64,000 nucleotides of DNA from Eutreptiella sp. 'Long Island Sound 2002' (taxonomy: Eukaryota; Euglenozoa; Euglenophyceae; Eutreptiales; Eutreptiaceae): positions 61,043,355-61,107,354 of the forward strand of contig OZ038384.1 of the NCBI GenBank assembly GCA_964036045.1. Direction: 5' to 3'. Of this stretch, positions 1 to 10,689 are shown piece after piece. The position numbers and the translations under genes are program-made. The notes under the pieces were generated by a model. That model was not told the origin of the DNA and did not search any database. It saw nothing but the letters and a program-made list of their open reading frames with translations. The first letter of the stretch is position 1, and every line of letters starts with the position of its first letter.

Positions 1-2
1 AG

Positions 3-326
3 GGGGATGGACATGTGGTGCACACCTGTCGGGACTGTGAAGTGGAGGTACCAATGGGTTCCCGAACTATCGCCCATCGGTTCTATGTGATGGACACTGA
101 GGCCTTCGACTTTGTATTGGGGACTGACTTCTTCGTGCAGCACTCCCAGATACAATCCCTGACGCTGCAAGCGCCCTACCTCCTGTACGTGGACCACGGC
201 AATGGCAGAGAGTCCGTGCCACTCGAGCAGTCGGAGCACACCTCGAGCTACCTGAGGGTATCGAAGGAGGAGCCCTCGAACATGATGGCGGCCTCCAAAA
301 CTGAGGATTATCAACTATTGGGGTAA
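3..326 (+). pseudogene. Gypsy-A retropepsin, C-terminal part
   Basis: This is the end of an aspartic protease domain of the gypsy polyprotein, which would cut Gag-Pol into mature proteins. The recognisable part is FVLGTDFF at 111-134, matching the (I/V)LGxDFL strand near the C-terminus of retropepsins. The catalytic D-S/T-G motif would lie upstream, outside the window. The frame is open from the window edge and ends at an in-frame TAA (324-326). It resumes immediately in the same frame into the methyltransferase-like domain, so the stop is probably a decay mutation inside one polyprotein. Confidence 0.7.
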
Positions 327-1216
327 GTCCTAGACCAAGGTCTGAAGGAGTTGGGTCACTCCAGAGAAGACCTGAGCGTGGAGTTGTTCGCCAGCGAAAA
401 GCAACATGTATTGGATCTCTATTGCAGCAGGGGGAAAAACTGCTGCTACAAATTTTACTGGCCCCCTTTCGGGATGGCCTACGGGAACCCCAGGTTCAGT
501 GAACTGGGGAAGGTTTTGACCAAGGTGGCACTGGAACGTTGCCGTATGGTCCTGTGTTCCCCTGATTCGGGAGCCCATGGGGGCAACGAGTGCTGGCGAA
601 CCATCCTGGACAGGCTGACTATCAGCTCTGTTCGGTTACCTGCTGAGGCCATCTACGTGCCTCTGGGGCGCAAGACGCCCATCGGGAAACCCGGATGGGG
701 AAGTATGCTCAGTGTGGTGGACAGAGGTCTTACCTCCATCCCCTGGGAGGACCTGGACTCGACTTCGGTCCAGGCTATACAACGGGAGAGCAATGGACTC
801 ACCCTGGGCGACTTGAAAGATCGACTACGACCTCAAGATGCTATTGAGACTATACTAGGGGGAGATGAATACATCGTGACCAACACCAATGCGCCCAACT
901 CTCCCTGCCATGTACCTGTTCCTGATGGAGTCTCAGAGTGTGGACGATCCGAGCTCTCCAGCTCTATTCTCTCTGATGACGAAACTGAGCATGACGCCTT
1001 CTTCGTGCAGACATGCCTGGAGGAAGTGGAGAACGCCGAGTACTTCGCCCCACTGCAACCCCTACTCTCCATGAGGGTGGAAGACCCCGTGGACGAGGAG
1101 CTGGACCCCCGATCCAGGCTAAGGGAGTACGCTGACTCCAAGACGAGGTCGGTGGCGAAAGAGCTATGCTACGCTAAGCCTACCCGCAGCTCATGGCCAC
1201 CGAAGCAAGGACGTAT
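327..1216 (+). pseudogene. Gypsy-A Dam-like methyltransferase-type domain and linker
   Basis: This continues the protease frame after the stop at 324. The first ~170 residues look like the phage/DIRS-type Dam (DNA N6-adenine methyltransferase) fold: LFASEKQHVLDLYCS, an aromatic stretch FYWPPFG, NPRFSELGKVLTKVALE (NPRF at about 486-497, where the active-site motif should read NPP[YFW]), then RMVLCSPD on the next predicted strand. The second Pro of the motif is Arg, so catalysis is doubtful. An acidic linker follows, and the frame runs into T1 at 1217 and resumes at 15908. Assignment to the Dam family is by motif pattern only; it could be another Rossmann-like domain. Confidence 0.5.
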
Positions 1217-1243
1217 CCCTACGTGCTCATTTGGATCAGGTAC
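1217..1243 (+). repeat. T1 left terminal inverted repeat
   Basis: These 27 bases are the exact reverse complement of 15879-15905. Including the flanking AT the match is 29 bp. Beyond the perfect part, both ends continue into GTTTCAC/GGTT-N-AACC-type sequence. Confidence 0.8.
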
Positions 1244-1260
1244 TTCACACAGTGGTTTCA

Positions 1261-1335
1261 CCCGGTTTAACCCGGTTGAACTCGGAAGGGGCGCGGTTGA
1301 ACCGCTAAACCGCGGTTGAACCGCGGTTGAACCAC
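1261..1335. repeat. T1 GGTT-N-AACC cluster 1 (left subterminal)
   Basis: About five copies of GGTTGAACC or close variants, often joined as GGTTGAACCGCGGTTGAACC. The unit is an odd palindrome with a C or G centre. It is followed by a 16-bp palindrome, CCGCCAGCGCTGGCGG, at 1336-1351. Confidence 0.8.
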
Positions 1336-1438
1336 CGCCAGCGCTGGCGGTGGCGGCTGCGCCAGCGGCGCGCGCGTTTCTGAACAAAATATTTGCATAA
1401 CCGCCTGAAACTGACGCGTGACAAACCTTTTTTAAAAA

Positions 1439-3409
1439 ATGTCCCACCACTGGCTGCAAGTGGTGAACGACCACTACAGCAGGTGGGGGGACCAACAGCT
1501 GGTGGACGACTTGTTCACCTTTTTTTGCACAAACGGCACGACAAAACGCCTATGGAAACAACTTGCTGACCGAATTGGTAACACACAGAGGGCTTCCAAA
1601 CAGACAAAAAGGGCTACAAAAAAAGCTTTCACAGGATCCGACGCTGTGCGCCTCATTTTGGACCTTAGGATGCCAAAGCGAAGGTATGTGGCATAATGCA
1701 CACATGCCTACAAGTGGTTCAACGGGGTTCAACGGTGCGGTTGAACCCTTATCACAAATGAACAATTGTGATTGTGCTTCATGACAACGTTTGCACGGCA
1801 AAAAAATCGCTTAATGTTGCCCAAAGCATGAACATATGAGTTGCAACGTGTTGCTCGCGTCACAAATGTGAATACTTTGTGGTTTGTACCATTGGACGCT
1901 TTTTGGTGCCATGACGGCAACCCATTCAACCGCAGGTTCAACCGCGCACTTTATCCCAATTTCTCGGTTCAACCGTCCCTAGGTACAAGAAGCTTATTTC
2001 GTGGGCCGATGCCAAAGAGAAGAAAACCCGTGCAAGCACCGTCCCATGGACACATTGCTTTCCGTCGTATGCAACGATGGATAAAGCTTGGTCCACGTTA
2101 AGTAAGAGACAAGTACTAAAAACGACCATAAAGGATGGACTAGTTGGGGTTCGTTGGGATGTGGATGATTGGATACAATATATAGGTGATCAAAGGAATG
2201 TGCTAGAAGAAATGCACTTCCCAAGATTTAGAGAGGATCACCCCTATGTACTTATAGTGCGTGGTGATGGGTTTCCATGTGGAGCAAGGTCATGGTGCCA
2301 AATTGCATGTGGTTTTGCAAACCACATGCAAAAAGCACGAAGTTTGCTCTACAATTGGACCCTTGACCTTGCTCTCGTAAGTGAGCATGAAACGGATCTT
2401 GTGCGTGTCCTCTTTGGAGAGACACTAAAAAAAATACAACAAATTATTGACCGTGGCTACATGTTGCTCCGAGGGTTTTGGGTGCGAACAGTTGTCATTA
2501 TTGGAGGCGATAGCCCTTGGCTTCGTCATATACTTGGTCTATCAACATTTTATGAAATTGGTTCAATTTATTCTTTTGCGACATGGTCTAGGGAGAAAGA
2601 AAGATGGGTAGGGTGTGAATGGCGACGAAGTACAAGACTTGAAGCAAAATTCCTAAAGTATAGGAAACAAGGAGTTAGTTGTGTTGGTGCAAAAGGGTGC
2701 ATCGAAAGTCCATCATTGAAAGTGGATGACCGTATAGGGTGTGTCATCATGTGTGTTCTTCATCTTGTGATACAATGTGGTGAATACTTAACAATGTTTG
2801 TGCGCACACGAGCCACAATGTTGACGGTACCACAACGATCCAAGGTTCAAAGCCTCCTAAAGGACGCTAAGACCAATGTTTCTTTGAAAGGCCGGTCCTT
2901 CCCCGATGGGGAAGAGACATGGCACTTGTTTGCCAATTGGTTACCCATTGCAAAGAGTTTGCGTCTAACACCACATGTCACCACTACCGTTGAGGACATG
3001 GGGAAATTGCTAACCGCTATCTATCGGTGGACATATGATCCATTCGTCCAAGGGTGTGCACAAATTGCAAAGAGGTTTCAAAACACTATATGTCCCCATA
3101 AACGATCACCCTACTTGCTTTGGCTCCGCAACGAGGGGGCCATCGTATTGGGTAATTTGCAACCTTTGGGGGGGGGCCATGTTTTGTGGCGACATTGTTG
3201 AGTCGCTTAACTATGTCTTTAAAGACAACTTTCTAACCACAAGTTCCCGGGGTGGTGGTCGTAAGGCTACCAAGGAGGAAAAGGATGAGGCAATGCTCCG
3301 CCATGCGCACGAGCGCACCTTCCTCTACAAGGAGATGCCTCGATGGGACGGGCGGCGGCGACGGGAAGATGAGCACGTAGTGCACGCTCAATTGGAAGTT
3401 GGCAACTAG
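1439..3409 (+). CDS. T1 DDE-type transposase (intron 1684-1982, one frameshift)
   Basis: Exon 1 (1439-1683) starts at an ATG after a T/A-rich stretch. Exon 2 starts at 1983 and joins in frame, giving about 557 aa. An acidic triad can be proposed: D at 2266 (RGDGFPCGA), D at 2509 (VVIIGGDSPWLRHILGL) and E at 3200 (GDIVESLNYVFK, followed by SSRGGG). Spacings of 81 and 230 residues parallel those of the T2 transposase (76 and 255), as does total length. A single-base shift at the G run near 3167-3178 separates the E-containing end from the rest and may be a sequencing error. Motifs around each acid match T2, so the two are probably homologous; the superfamily is unknown to me. Confidence 0.65.
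1717..1746. repeat. T1 GGTT-N-AACC cluster 2 (in intron)
   Basis: Three copies in tandem, two reading GGTTCAAC and one GGTTGAACC, inside the transposase intron. Confidence 0.75.
1926..1977. repeat. T1 GGTT-N-AACC cluster 3 (in intron)
   Basis: Copies of TTCAACCG, GGTTCAACCG and CGGTTCAACCG directly before the splice acceptor of the transposase intron. Confidence 0.75.
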
Positions 3410-3421
3410 GAGGTGTGTGTG

Positions 3422-3488
3422 TGGTTCAACCGTGGTTCAGGAGGTTCACCCGTGCGGTTGAACCGGCTTCCCCACGGTTTCACCCCTG
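3422..3488. repeat. T1 GGTT-N-AACC cluster 4 (between genes)
   Basis: Copies GGTTCAACCG, GGTTCAGG, GGTTCACCC and GGTTGAACCGG plus GGTTTCACCC, between the transposase stop and the acceptor-like CTCTCAG just before the oxygenase-like gene. Confidence 0.75.
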
Positions 3489-3511
3489 CTTCTCTCAGGT
3501 GCCTTTGCACC

Positions 3512-3937
3512 ATGGACCCCGAGTCTTTGGGGAAGGCCTTGCAGGACTGCCTGCCGGCACTGGGGACGGGACAAGGCGCCGATCCCCCTGCCGCGCCAGC
3601 GCCACAAGCAGCGGCAGCGCCTCCAGCCCCCCACCTGGCCGACAAGTTCCCGCTGAAGGAAGAAGTGGTGGTCCACAACACCTGCAACCCCGACACCGCC
3701 CTGGCTTGTACATACACATCCAAAGGATGACAGTCCCCTTACGGGGGAAATAGCCCTGGGTGATTTTGTGGGGGGGGAACTGTTTACCAGTGCCCTACTT
3801 TGTGCAAATGGGCCGTCTCGTCCTGCATGGATACGTTGGGGGCGTGATTTATTATGGGGACACATTGTGGATCCTCGATATGGGGTCATGTTTAACGCTC
3901 TTAGGCCCCACATGCCTCTGGAGTGGTCTGGACAGCG
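3512..3937 (+). pseudogene. T1 TET/JBP-like 2OG-Fe(II) dioxygenase, 5' part (split by LINE-A)
   Basis: The ATG at 3512 lies in TTTGCACCATG, 13 bases after an acceptor-like CTCTCAG. A Pro/Ala-rich N-terminus is followed by HNTCN (the HxD..N position of TET/JBP enzymes, with Thr where Asp is expected), then GEIALGDFVGGEL, then NALRPHMPLEWSGQR. Distal His, G-x-R and hydrophobic strand fit the C-terminal part of a TET/JBP-type double-stranded beta-helix, which oxidises 5-methylpyrimidines in DNA in characterised members. One extra base near 3725 shifts the frame. LINE-A interrupts after 3937, and the remaining 29 codons lie at 15233-15323. Function is inferred from motifs; the altered HxD suggests the enzyme may be inactive. 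Confidence 0.5.
3924..3937 (+). repeat. LINE-A target-site duplication, left copy
   Basis: TGGTCTGGACAGCG, repeated exactly at 15219-15232. It encodes WSGQ-(R) in the host gene on both sides. Confidence 0.9.
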
Positions 3938-3939
3938 GC

Positions 3940-6900
3940 ATGGAGCGTGACACCAACCACACGGGAGCACCACCAGACCTCACCCTCCAGCAACTCGTCC
4001 ATGACATCTGGACCACAAAAGGGGAACTCGCCACCCTGCTACGCCCCAGCACACCGGAGGCACGAGACCGGGACGCCCACCTCCGTGCGCTCCTCACCAC
4101 CCGCCGCCACCAACTCCAGGAATGGCACGCCCACCGCATAGCGGCAGCAGCCCAGGAACGCGAAAGATACGGCAGAAACGACACGCCGTACAAGTCCCTA
4201 CGGTACGTCAGCCGCATCCTGGAGGACACGGGGCGCCGTACCATCCACGCGGTACGCACCCCCGAAGGAGGCCTCACCAATGACCCCGACACCGTCCTCC
4301 AGGCAGTCCTGGACAGCTTCCAGGCACAACACGGGGACGCCCTCCCCGAGCTCGACCCCCACACCAGAAACACCATCCGCGAGCATGTGCCCAGGGTCTT
4401 CAACCGGGAAAAGCGGCGCGCCATCGAACACGACCCCTTCAGCATCTCAGAACTGCAAGGCGCCCTAGACCGCCTGAAGAAGGGGGTCGTGCCCGGCGTC
4501 GACGGTTTGCCGGCCGAAGCGTACCAACGTCTCACCCTACCCATCAAACGCCGCCTGGCAGCCCGCCTGTGGGACATCGTCACGGGCGCCACGCCCATCC
4601 CCCCTGAGTGGGCCAACCTGGTCCACCCCCTCTACAAAAAGGGGGACTGGGCGCAGCCGGGGAACTGGCGGCCCATAGTCTGCGCCACCACCGAGGTCAA
4701 GCTGGTGTGGACGCTCATCCTAGGCCGCATCGCGCCAGCGGTCTTCGCCCACGTGCCCGCCAGCATGTGGGGGGCCATGGCCGGCAGGTCCCCCCACGAG
4801 GCCATCTTCCTCCAGGACACCGCACTGGACATGAACCCCTACGAGATGATCATCGCCTCCCTCGATGTCCAAGGCGCGTTCCCCCACGCCCCACACCGGC
4901 TCCTCACGGAGGTATGGGATGCCATGGGCCTCCCATTCCTATCCTTCATGACCGGGTACATCCAGACCCGACTCTACGCCGTCATCACGGCCGCGGGCCT
5001 CACCCCCTGGACCGGCACAGACAGCGGGGTCCCCCAGGGAGGCGCCGAAGGCCCCTTCCTCTACCTCCTCGTCACCCTGCCACTGGCATTCGAGCTAGCA
5101 CGGGTATACCCGGGGTACGCCCCATACCCGCTACGGTCCCCCCTCATCAACTTCGCAGATGACAACCTCCTCACTACGGCCACCCGCCACCGCGACCCTG
5201 AGAATGCAGGGCTACCAACGACCACCGAACAAGCGTCCGCCATTCTCCAACTCACCACAACCTACCTGGACGCCCACCAGCTCCTAGTGCACCCCCGCAA
5301 ATCGGTCGGGCTGGCCGACGCCAAGACCCCCAGCCCCCACATCCGGAAAGGCGAACCCCTACACCTGGAAGACACCACCGTCCACCTGGGAGTCACACAG
5401 GCCACGCAGCACCACCACATCACACTCCCAAGCAAGCTAGAAGAGCGCCTCGCCCGGCTAACCCAAATTGCCAGGGGGGACCTCCTGTCTACGCAGGGCC
5501 TGGCGTACTTCATGGAAGCAGTGCTCAACGCGGCCATCGGGTACCAAGCCCTGCACCTCCCGCGCCCCCAAGACGCACTACGCCACGCTCGACAGCAAGT
5601 GACGAAGGCATGGGCGCAACACGGAGGCTGGCCCACGTCTTTCCCCAAGGAGGCCATGATGGCCCACTGGCGCTACTACGGAGACAATACGGGCGCCCTG
5701 GTCGACATGGCCTATGCCAAACACGCAGCACACCTCCTACACAGGGTAACACACAACCACCAACCAGAAGTTCGCGAGGCGGCGGCCATACGCATAAAGG
5801 AAGCGCAAATGGCCCGCAACACCTGCCCCCGGTGGATACTGGCACAACACGGCGTCTCCACCCCCGTGGGCGCTGGCATCTGGGCCCAGCTACAACTCCT
5901 CCTACCGCACCACACACACGCCATCCTGACAAACCACCAATGCGATCAACAGGGGCCACTCGTGGCCACACACACCGACATCCACCGACACCCGGCAGGC
6001 GAGGTGGACACCCTGCGCCTCGTAGGGGCCACCATCACCATAGTGTATATCACCCCAACACAGATGCAGATCATGGCCCAATGCGACGCCCACCACGCCC
6101 CGTTCCTTTCCGACCCACAATGGCCAGCACGCCACGTCTTCCAAGCGTACCTCCGCGCATGTGCTACGAAGGCAGGGCGCGACATGCCGGGGCCCAAGGA
6201 CATCGACACGGCGTACACAGCCTTCCAGCGCCAGCATCCCCGGCCCCGCCTGAGCGAACACGAGACCCCCAACGACGGCGCCACGACGCAGGGGGAGCCC
6301 ACCCCGTCAGCCGAAGGCTGGACACCACCCACCATCCTGCTACTAGCACCAAACGGCCACAAACATGTTACCCGCACCGTCCAGCGACACCATGCCCCCT
6401 GGTCCATCCCCAAACACAATGCACCGGAGACCGATGTACCACCAGTCAGACACAGTGACCAGGGCATACCACGCACGTGCTGGCACTGCGGCCCGGCGGC
6501 CCTCGACACTCCGTGGCCCCTGCTGCACCTCATCTCCACCCACTACCACACCCCCACCGCCGCCGCCACCGCCGACCAGCAGGCATGGCTCTCCCCCTGG
6601 TTTCACACGGTACCTCCAGACCACCCGGCGCACGTAGCCTGGACCCGAACACCCACGGCAACATGGACGTTCACCAACGAGCGGGCAGACCCGGACAGCG
6701 TAGCCATGGAGTACGACCGCTGCGACCCACACCGCGCAGGACCTCAGGAGGCACCCATGCGCCCCCTACAGCACAAATGCCCCACCCTCCGCGGCGACAA
6801 AGACGACAAGGAGCGGCGACAGACCATCACGTGCCAGAAATTCCACCCCAATACGGGATACCTCTTCCACCTGATGTACGCGTATATCACCCAGGGACGC

Positions 6901-8313
6901 CCAGACAGGGGCCTCCTCCGCCTCACCCCACGAGCCCAGGCCATCATCACCCAGGGAATAGGCGTCTATGCAGCGCCACTACTGCAACCCACGCAAATGA
7001 CCGCCAGAACCACCCAGGGGAACCCCATCTACGTCTATCACCCCACAGCAATCGCCCGCCTACCCATACCAAGCGACACCGACATCATCTACTTCACGGA
7101 CGCATCCGGCACCCAGCAACACATCCCCACGGTCGGTTGCGCCTCTGTGCGCATCACCCGGCACGCGGACGGCCTCCACGTGGAACACCACACCGGGACC
7201 ACCATCTTTGGGGCGTCCTCCCACGGCGAACTGCGCACCATGGCAGACGCCGTCACCGCCACACCGCCACCCACGACGGTCCGGCCCCGCAACATCTGGG
7301 TAGTCGTGGACGCCACAGTCGACATCCACCTCACCAGGCGCCTTGCGGACCTGCCCCTCCACAAAGCACTCGATTCCGGCCTCACCACACAAGCGTTGGG
7401 ACTATGGATGGCCTTCAAGGGCATGCACCCCCAGGACGCCCTACACATCGTCAAGCAGGAGTCGCACCGCTACGCATACGGCAATGGACGCGCAGACACG
7501 CAGGCCAAACACCAGAACACCAACCACACCCCAGGGCTCGAACGCGTGCGACTGGACACCCCACACCACAGCCACCTGCAGCACCTGCCCCCGATACCCC
7601 TGGCCGCACAGCCCCCCCAATGGATGCCCGAGGACACGCCGTACACGGATCGAGACAAGCAGTACCACTACCCCACACCCATCCAGCAACTAGCCACCAC
7701 ACTGGGCCACCCAGCGAACACCGAACTCCTCCGACGCCTCGAAAACTCCGTCCACACCCCCCTCTACTACTCCGCCCTGCGCCCGGATAGCCTCCCAGCG
7801 CACCTACAAAAGCCCCGACTCAGACTCGCCCTCGAACAACTTCCCCTCCTCACCCGATACCACCGATGGTATACGCGCCGCTCAATCCACGTCCCCGCAG
7901 GACACACCAAATGCATCTGCAGCCACGCGGAAGAAGAAACATGGGACCACTTCAAGGCGTGCCCCCTGTACAGGGGACTGGACACCCTCACAGACTGGAT
8001 CCGAACCCACACCGTCGCACAGCACGCCGGATGGCTGGCGCAGTCCCCGGCGACCCAGCAACTCACCACCGTCCTCAAGGAGACGGAGGTGCTCGAGGCA
8101 GTCCGCAGGGGACTCGTCCCCACTGCCGTCTACACCATACTACGCACCCACGCGGAGGACCCCCAGGCAACGGCGGCACACATGCAGCGGACGGCCGTTG
8201 CCAAGACGGCGGAGCAGCTCACATACCGCACCCACACATACCTGCAGCATGCGGCAACCCTGCCCCCAACAGACCAAGCCCACCTCCTCAAACTCCTGTT
8301 CTACCAACCATGA
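3940..8313 (+). CDS. LINE-A reverse transcriptase-RNase H
   Basis: The frame is open from the truncation point; the ATG at 3940 is simply the first Met and the native start is lost. It encodes 1,457 aa. A linker (residues 1-170) precedes the RT: VPGVDGLPAEAY, LYKKGDWAQPGNWRPI, ASLDVQGAFPHAPH, SGVPQGGAEGP (~361) and FADDNLL (~403, catalytic Asp pair). RNase H: YFTDASG (~1050), GELRTMADAV (~1095), VVVDATVD (~1121) and a terminal QESHRYAYGNGRADTQAK (~1173). A C-terminal C-x-C...H...C knuckle, CICSHAEEETWDHFKACP, at ~1325 is typical of RNase H-bearing LINEs. It would copy the element RNA at the nicked target. No stops or shifts occur. The TGA at 8311 overlaps an ATG at 8310. Confidence 0.9.
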   Translation: MERDTNHTGAPPDLTLQQLVHDIWTTKGELATLLRPSTPEARDRDAHLRALLTTRRHQLQEWHAHRIAAAAQERERYGRNDTPYKSLRYVSRILEDTGRRTIHAVRTPEGGLTNDPDTVLQAVLDSFQAQHGDALPELDPHTRNTIREHVPRVFNREKRRAIEHDPFSISELQGALDRLKKGVVPGVDGLPAEAYQRLTLPIKRRLAARLWDIVTGATPIPPEWANLVHPLYKKGDWAQPGNWRPIVCATTEVKLVWTLILGRIAPAVFAHVPASMWGAMAGRSPHEAIFLQDTALDMNPYEMIIASLDVQGAFPHAPHRLLTEVWDAMGLPFLSFMTGYIQTRLYAVITAAGLTPWTGTDSGVPQGGAEGPFLYLLVTLPLAFELARVYPGYAPYPLRSPLINFADDNLLTTATRHRDPENAGLPTTTEQASAILQLTTTYLDAHQLLVHPRKSVGLADAKTPSPHIRKGEPLHLEDTTVHLGVTQATQHHHITLPSKLEERLARLTQIARGDLLSTQGLAYFMEAVLNAAIGYQALHLPRPQDALRHARQQVTKAWAQHGGWPTSFPKEAMMAHWRYYGDNTGALVDMAYAKHAAHLLHRVTHNHQPEVREAAAIRIKEAQMARNTCPRWILAQHGVSTPVGAGIWAQLQLLLPHHTHAILTNHQCDQQGPLVATHTDIHRHPAGEVDTLRLVGATITIVYITPTQMQIMAQCDAHHAPFLSDPQWPARHVFQAYLRACATKAGRDMPGPKDIDTAYTAFQRQHPRPRLSEHETPNDGATTQGEPTPSAEGWTPPTILLLAPNGHKHVTRTVQRHHAPWSIPKHNAPETDVPPVRHSDQGIPRTCWHCGPAALDTPWPLLHLISTHYHTPTAAATADQQAWLSPWFHTVPPDHPAHVAWTRTPTATWTFTNERADPDSVAMEYDRCDPHRAGPQEAPMRPLQHKCPTLRGDKDDKERRQTITCQKFHPNTGYLFHLMYAYITQGRPDRGLLRLTPRAQAIITQGIGVYAAPLLQPTQMTARTTQGNPIYVYHPTAIARLPIPSDTDIIYFTDASGTQQHIPTVGCASVRITRHADGLHVEHHTGTTIFGASSHGELRTMADAVTATPPPTTVRPRNIWVVVDATVDIHLTRRLADLPLHKALDSGLTTQALGLWMAFKGMHPQDALHIVKQESHRYAYGNGRADTQAKHQNTNHTPGLERVRLDTPHHSHLQHLPPIPLAAQPPQWMPEDTPYTDRDKQYHYPTPIQQLATTLGHPANTELLRRLENSVHTPLYYSALRPDSLPAHLQKPRLRLALEQLPLLTRYHRWYTRRSIHVPAGHTKCICSHAEEETWDHFKACPLYRGLDTLTDWIRTHTVAQHAGWLAQSPATQQLTTVLKETEVLEAVRRGLVPTAVYTILRTHAEDPQATAAHMQRTAVAKTAEQLTYRTHTYLQHAATLPPTDQAHLLKLLFYQP

Positions 8314-9947
8314 GAACCTGCCCCGTGACATACCAACACAGAACCCCCACCACGTCTACACACCGTCCACCGAGCACAGCACTGGCACAGCACACACGGG
8401 CGCCACAGGCACCGCACACGCTCCCACCAGCATGCGCGCGCCACCAGCCCCCATCCCCCCACGCCGCCGTCCGTCCACAGGTACCACCAACCACCAGCCA
8501 CCGCATGTCCCCTCTGCGTTCACCAGCGGCTACCACAGACCGCCCTGCCCTGCAACCCAGACCACTGGGTCTGCCTGGGAGCCGCGCACCGCCTCACCCA
8601 CTGCCCCCACTGCGGGGACCTCAACCCCCGCCACCGCGAACGGCCCGCGGCCCCAGCCGCACCCCCCCCCGCCAGCCACCCCAGCTTCTTCGGGTACCTC
8701 ACGGACACTCTCCGGGACCAACGGGGAGGGTACTACGTGGCGGACGCGGCAGACCACGCATGGGCCATAGCCGTGGCCGCAGGCAACGCACCCCTGCCCC
8801 CCCACAGCCCACCCCTACGCCACAGCGGAGGCGGCTTGAACGTGGCGCCCCGCAACATCCTCCTCGCCCTATACCTCCACCACCGAGACCTACACCTCCC
8901 AGACCCACAACTCCCGACCCCCCAAGCAGCAGCCCTGACGCCGGAAGCGTGGGCCGACACGGCACCAGAGGAGATAGCAGCCTACCTCCGGGCCACGTGC
9001 CGCCGGTTCGCAAACGCCCTCGGCCGACGGAAGGGAACACCTTACCCCCTCAGCGCACTCCTCTACCCGGCACACCACCCCCACCCCGCACAACAGACGC
9101 CCCCGGAGGGCTGGGCGTCTTTTCGGGACGCCCACCTGGCCGCCCCCGACGAGGCCACCGCCACGCAGATGAGCCTCACGGACCAGGAGGCCTACGTCAG
9201 AGGCCTCAAGACGAGCCTCCAAGAGGCACACCGCTGGCGCGCCCGCTCCCCGTCGCCCCCACGGGGACAGGGGGGTTCACCCGCCCCCGACACCCACCAG
9301 GCCAAGAAGACCAAGGGGGACCGGCACCAGGGGGCCCGCCAACGCGCCCGCCAGCAGGGCGCGACGCCCCGACCAAGGCCCGGGTCCAGCCACACCGCAC
9401 CGCCCCACGCCCAGACCCCCGGGGCACACCAACAACACCACCACCACCAACGCCCACCACCACCACCGTACCGCAGCACCCAAACCCTGCAGCCCAGTCA
9501 GCCACCACCGCCCACACACGTCCACACCATGCCAGGACCGCCGTACGCGCAGAGCCAGGGGACATGGCACCACCAACACCACCACCGCGCCCCCGTCCCT
9601 CCCGACCCCTACCCCCTAATGCCCCCAAGCTACAGCGACCCCCACCAGCTACATCCCCACCACGCCCTAGCACAACCAGGCCCCGCAAACCACCCACCCC
9701 ACATAGCGCACATCACCGCACCACACCATCACGGGTACCACCACCACCAGCCCCTGCCACCAGACCCACCAACGCCGGGGTACCACACACAACCGACACA
9801 CCCTCCACACCACCACCACGCGGTCCAGCACCACCCGCCGCCCCCGCTACACGGGCCCACGACATACGAGCCACGGTACACCCCCATGGACCCGCGAGGA
9901 GCCGCGCACGCACACCAGCAACACCAGGACCGAGTAGGAGCCCCCCA

Positions 9948-10439
9948 CCACCACCAACAGCCCCCCCACCCACACCCCATACCAGCGACCACCATCCACC
10001 AGCAGCCACCCATCACATACGGACCACAGCCCCACCCGGGGGCTCATGCGGTCGCCTCCCACCCGCACCCCGGCACCGCAACCAGTCAAGAACCGCAAGG
10101 GCCACGCGGCGCACACACGCAACACCCACACGACCCACAGGGACGCCCGGACCCCCAACCGGCACAACACCCACCCCCGCCCCCCCCACCCCACCACCAC
10201 CAGCAGCCCCCCCACCCACACCCCATACCAGCGAGCACCATCCACCAGCAGCCACCCATTACATACGGACCACAGCCCCACCCGGACGCTCATGCGGCCG
10301 CCTCCCACCCACACCCCGGCACCACAACCAGTCAAGAACCGCAAGGGCCACACGGCGCACACACGCAACACCCACACGACCCACAGGGACGCCCAGACCC
10401 CCAGCCAGCACAACACCCACCCCCGCCCCCCCCACCACC
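9948..10439 (+). repeat. 246-bp tandem duplication in the LINE-A His/Pro tract
   Basis: Two adjacent copies, about 9948-10193 and 10194-10439, differ at only a few positions. The landmark ACATACGGACCACAG recurs 246 bases apart. The unit is 82 codons, so the frame is kept. Confidence 0.85.
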
Positions 10440-10689
10440 AACAGCGCCACCCCCACACCACCCCCCCCCCACCCCCCCCCCGAAGACCAGGCCACGGACA
10501 CAACACGCGGCAGCCAGCACCAGCCAATCGACGTCGATACCCCCGCCGACACACGCCACCGCGAATCCCCCCTCCCGCGACCGCCACAAGAGACCCCATC
10601 ACCGGACCCCACGCGCGACAACGATGACCACCCCCCCCAACCCACACCACCCCCCCCATCACACCCCGCACCACCAGTCGCCGCACCGG

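Larger units (their letters stand above)
1684..1982 (+). other. Spliceosomal intron in the T1 transposase
   Basis: 299 bp with donor GTATGT and acceptor CCCTAG. Splicing joins a codon split 2+1 (AG|G, Arg) and links two frames that otherwise end in stops. The intron contains two of the six GGTT-N-AACC clusters. Confidence 0.7.

Noticed and set aside
2077-3201. Transposase starting at the ATG 2077
   Set aside because: Exon 1 at 1439 joins in frame through a consensus intron and gives a length matching the T2 enzyme, so 2077 is an internal Met.
1261-3488. GGTTCAACC words as tRNA T-arm (B box) sequences
   Set aside because: No acceptor stem, D-arm or anticodon loop can be drawn around them, and they occur in clusters as palindromes.
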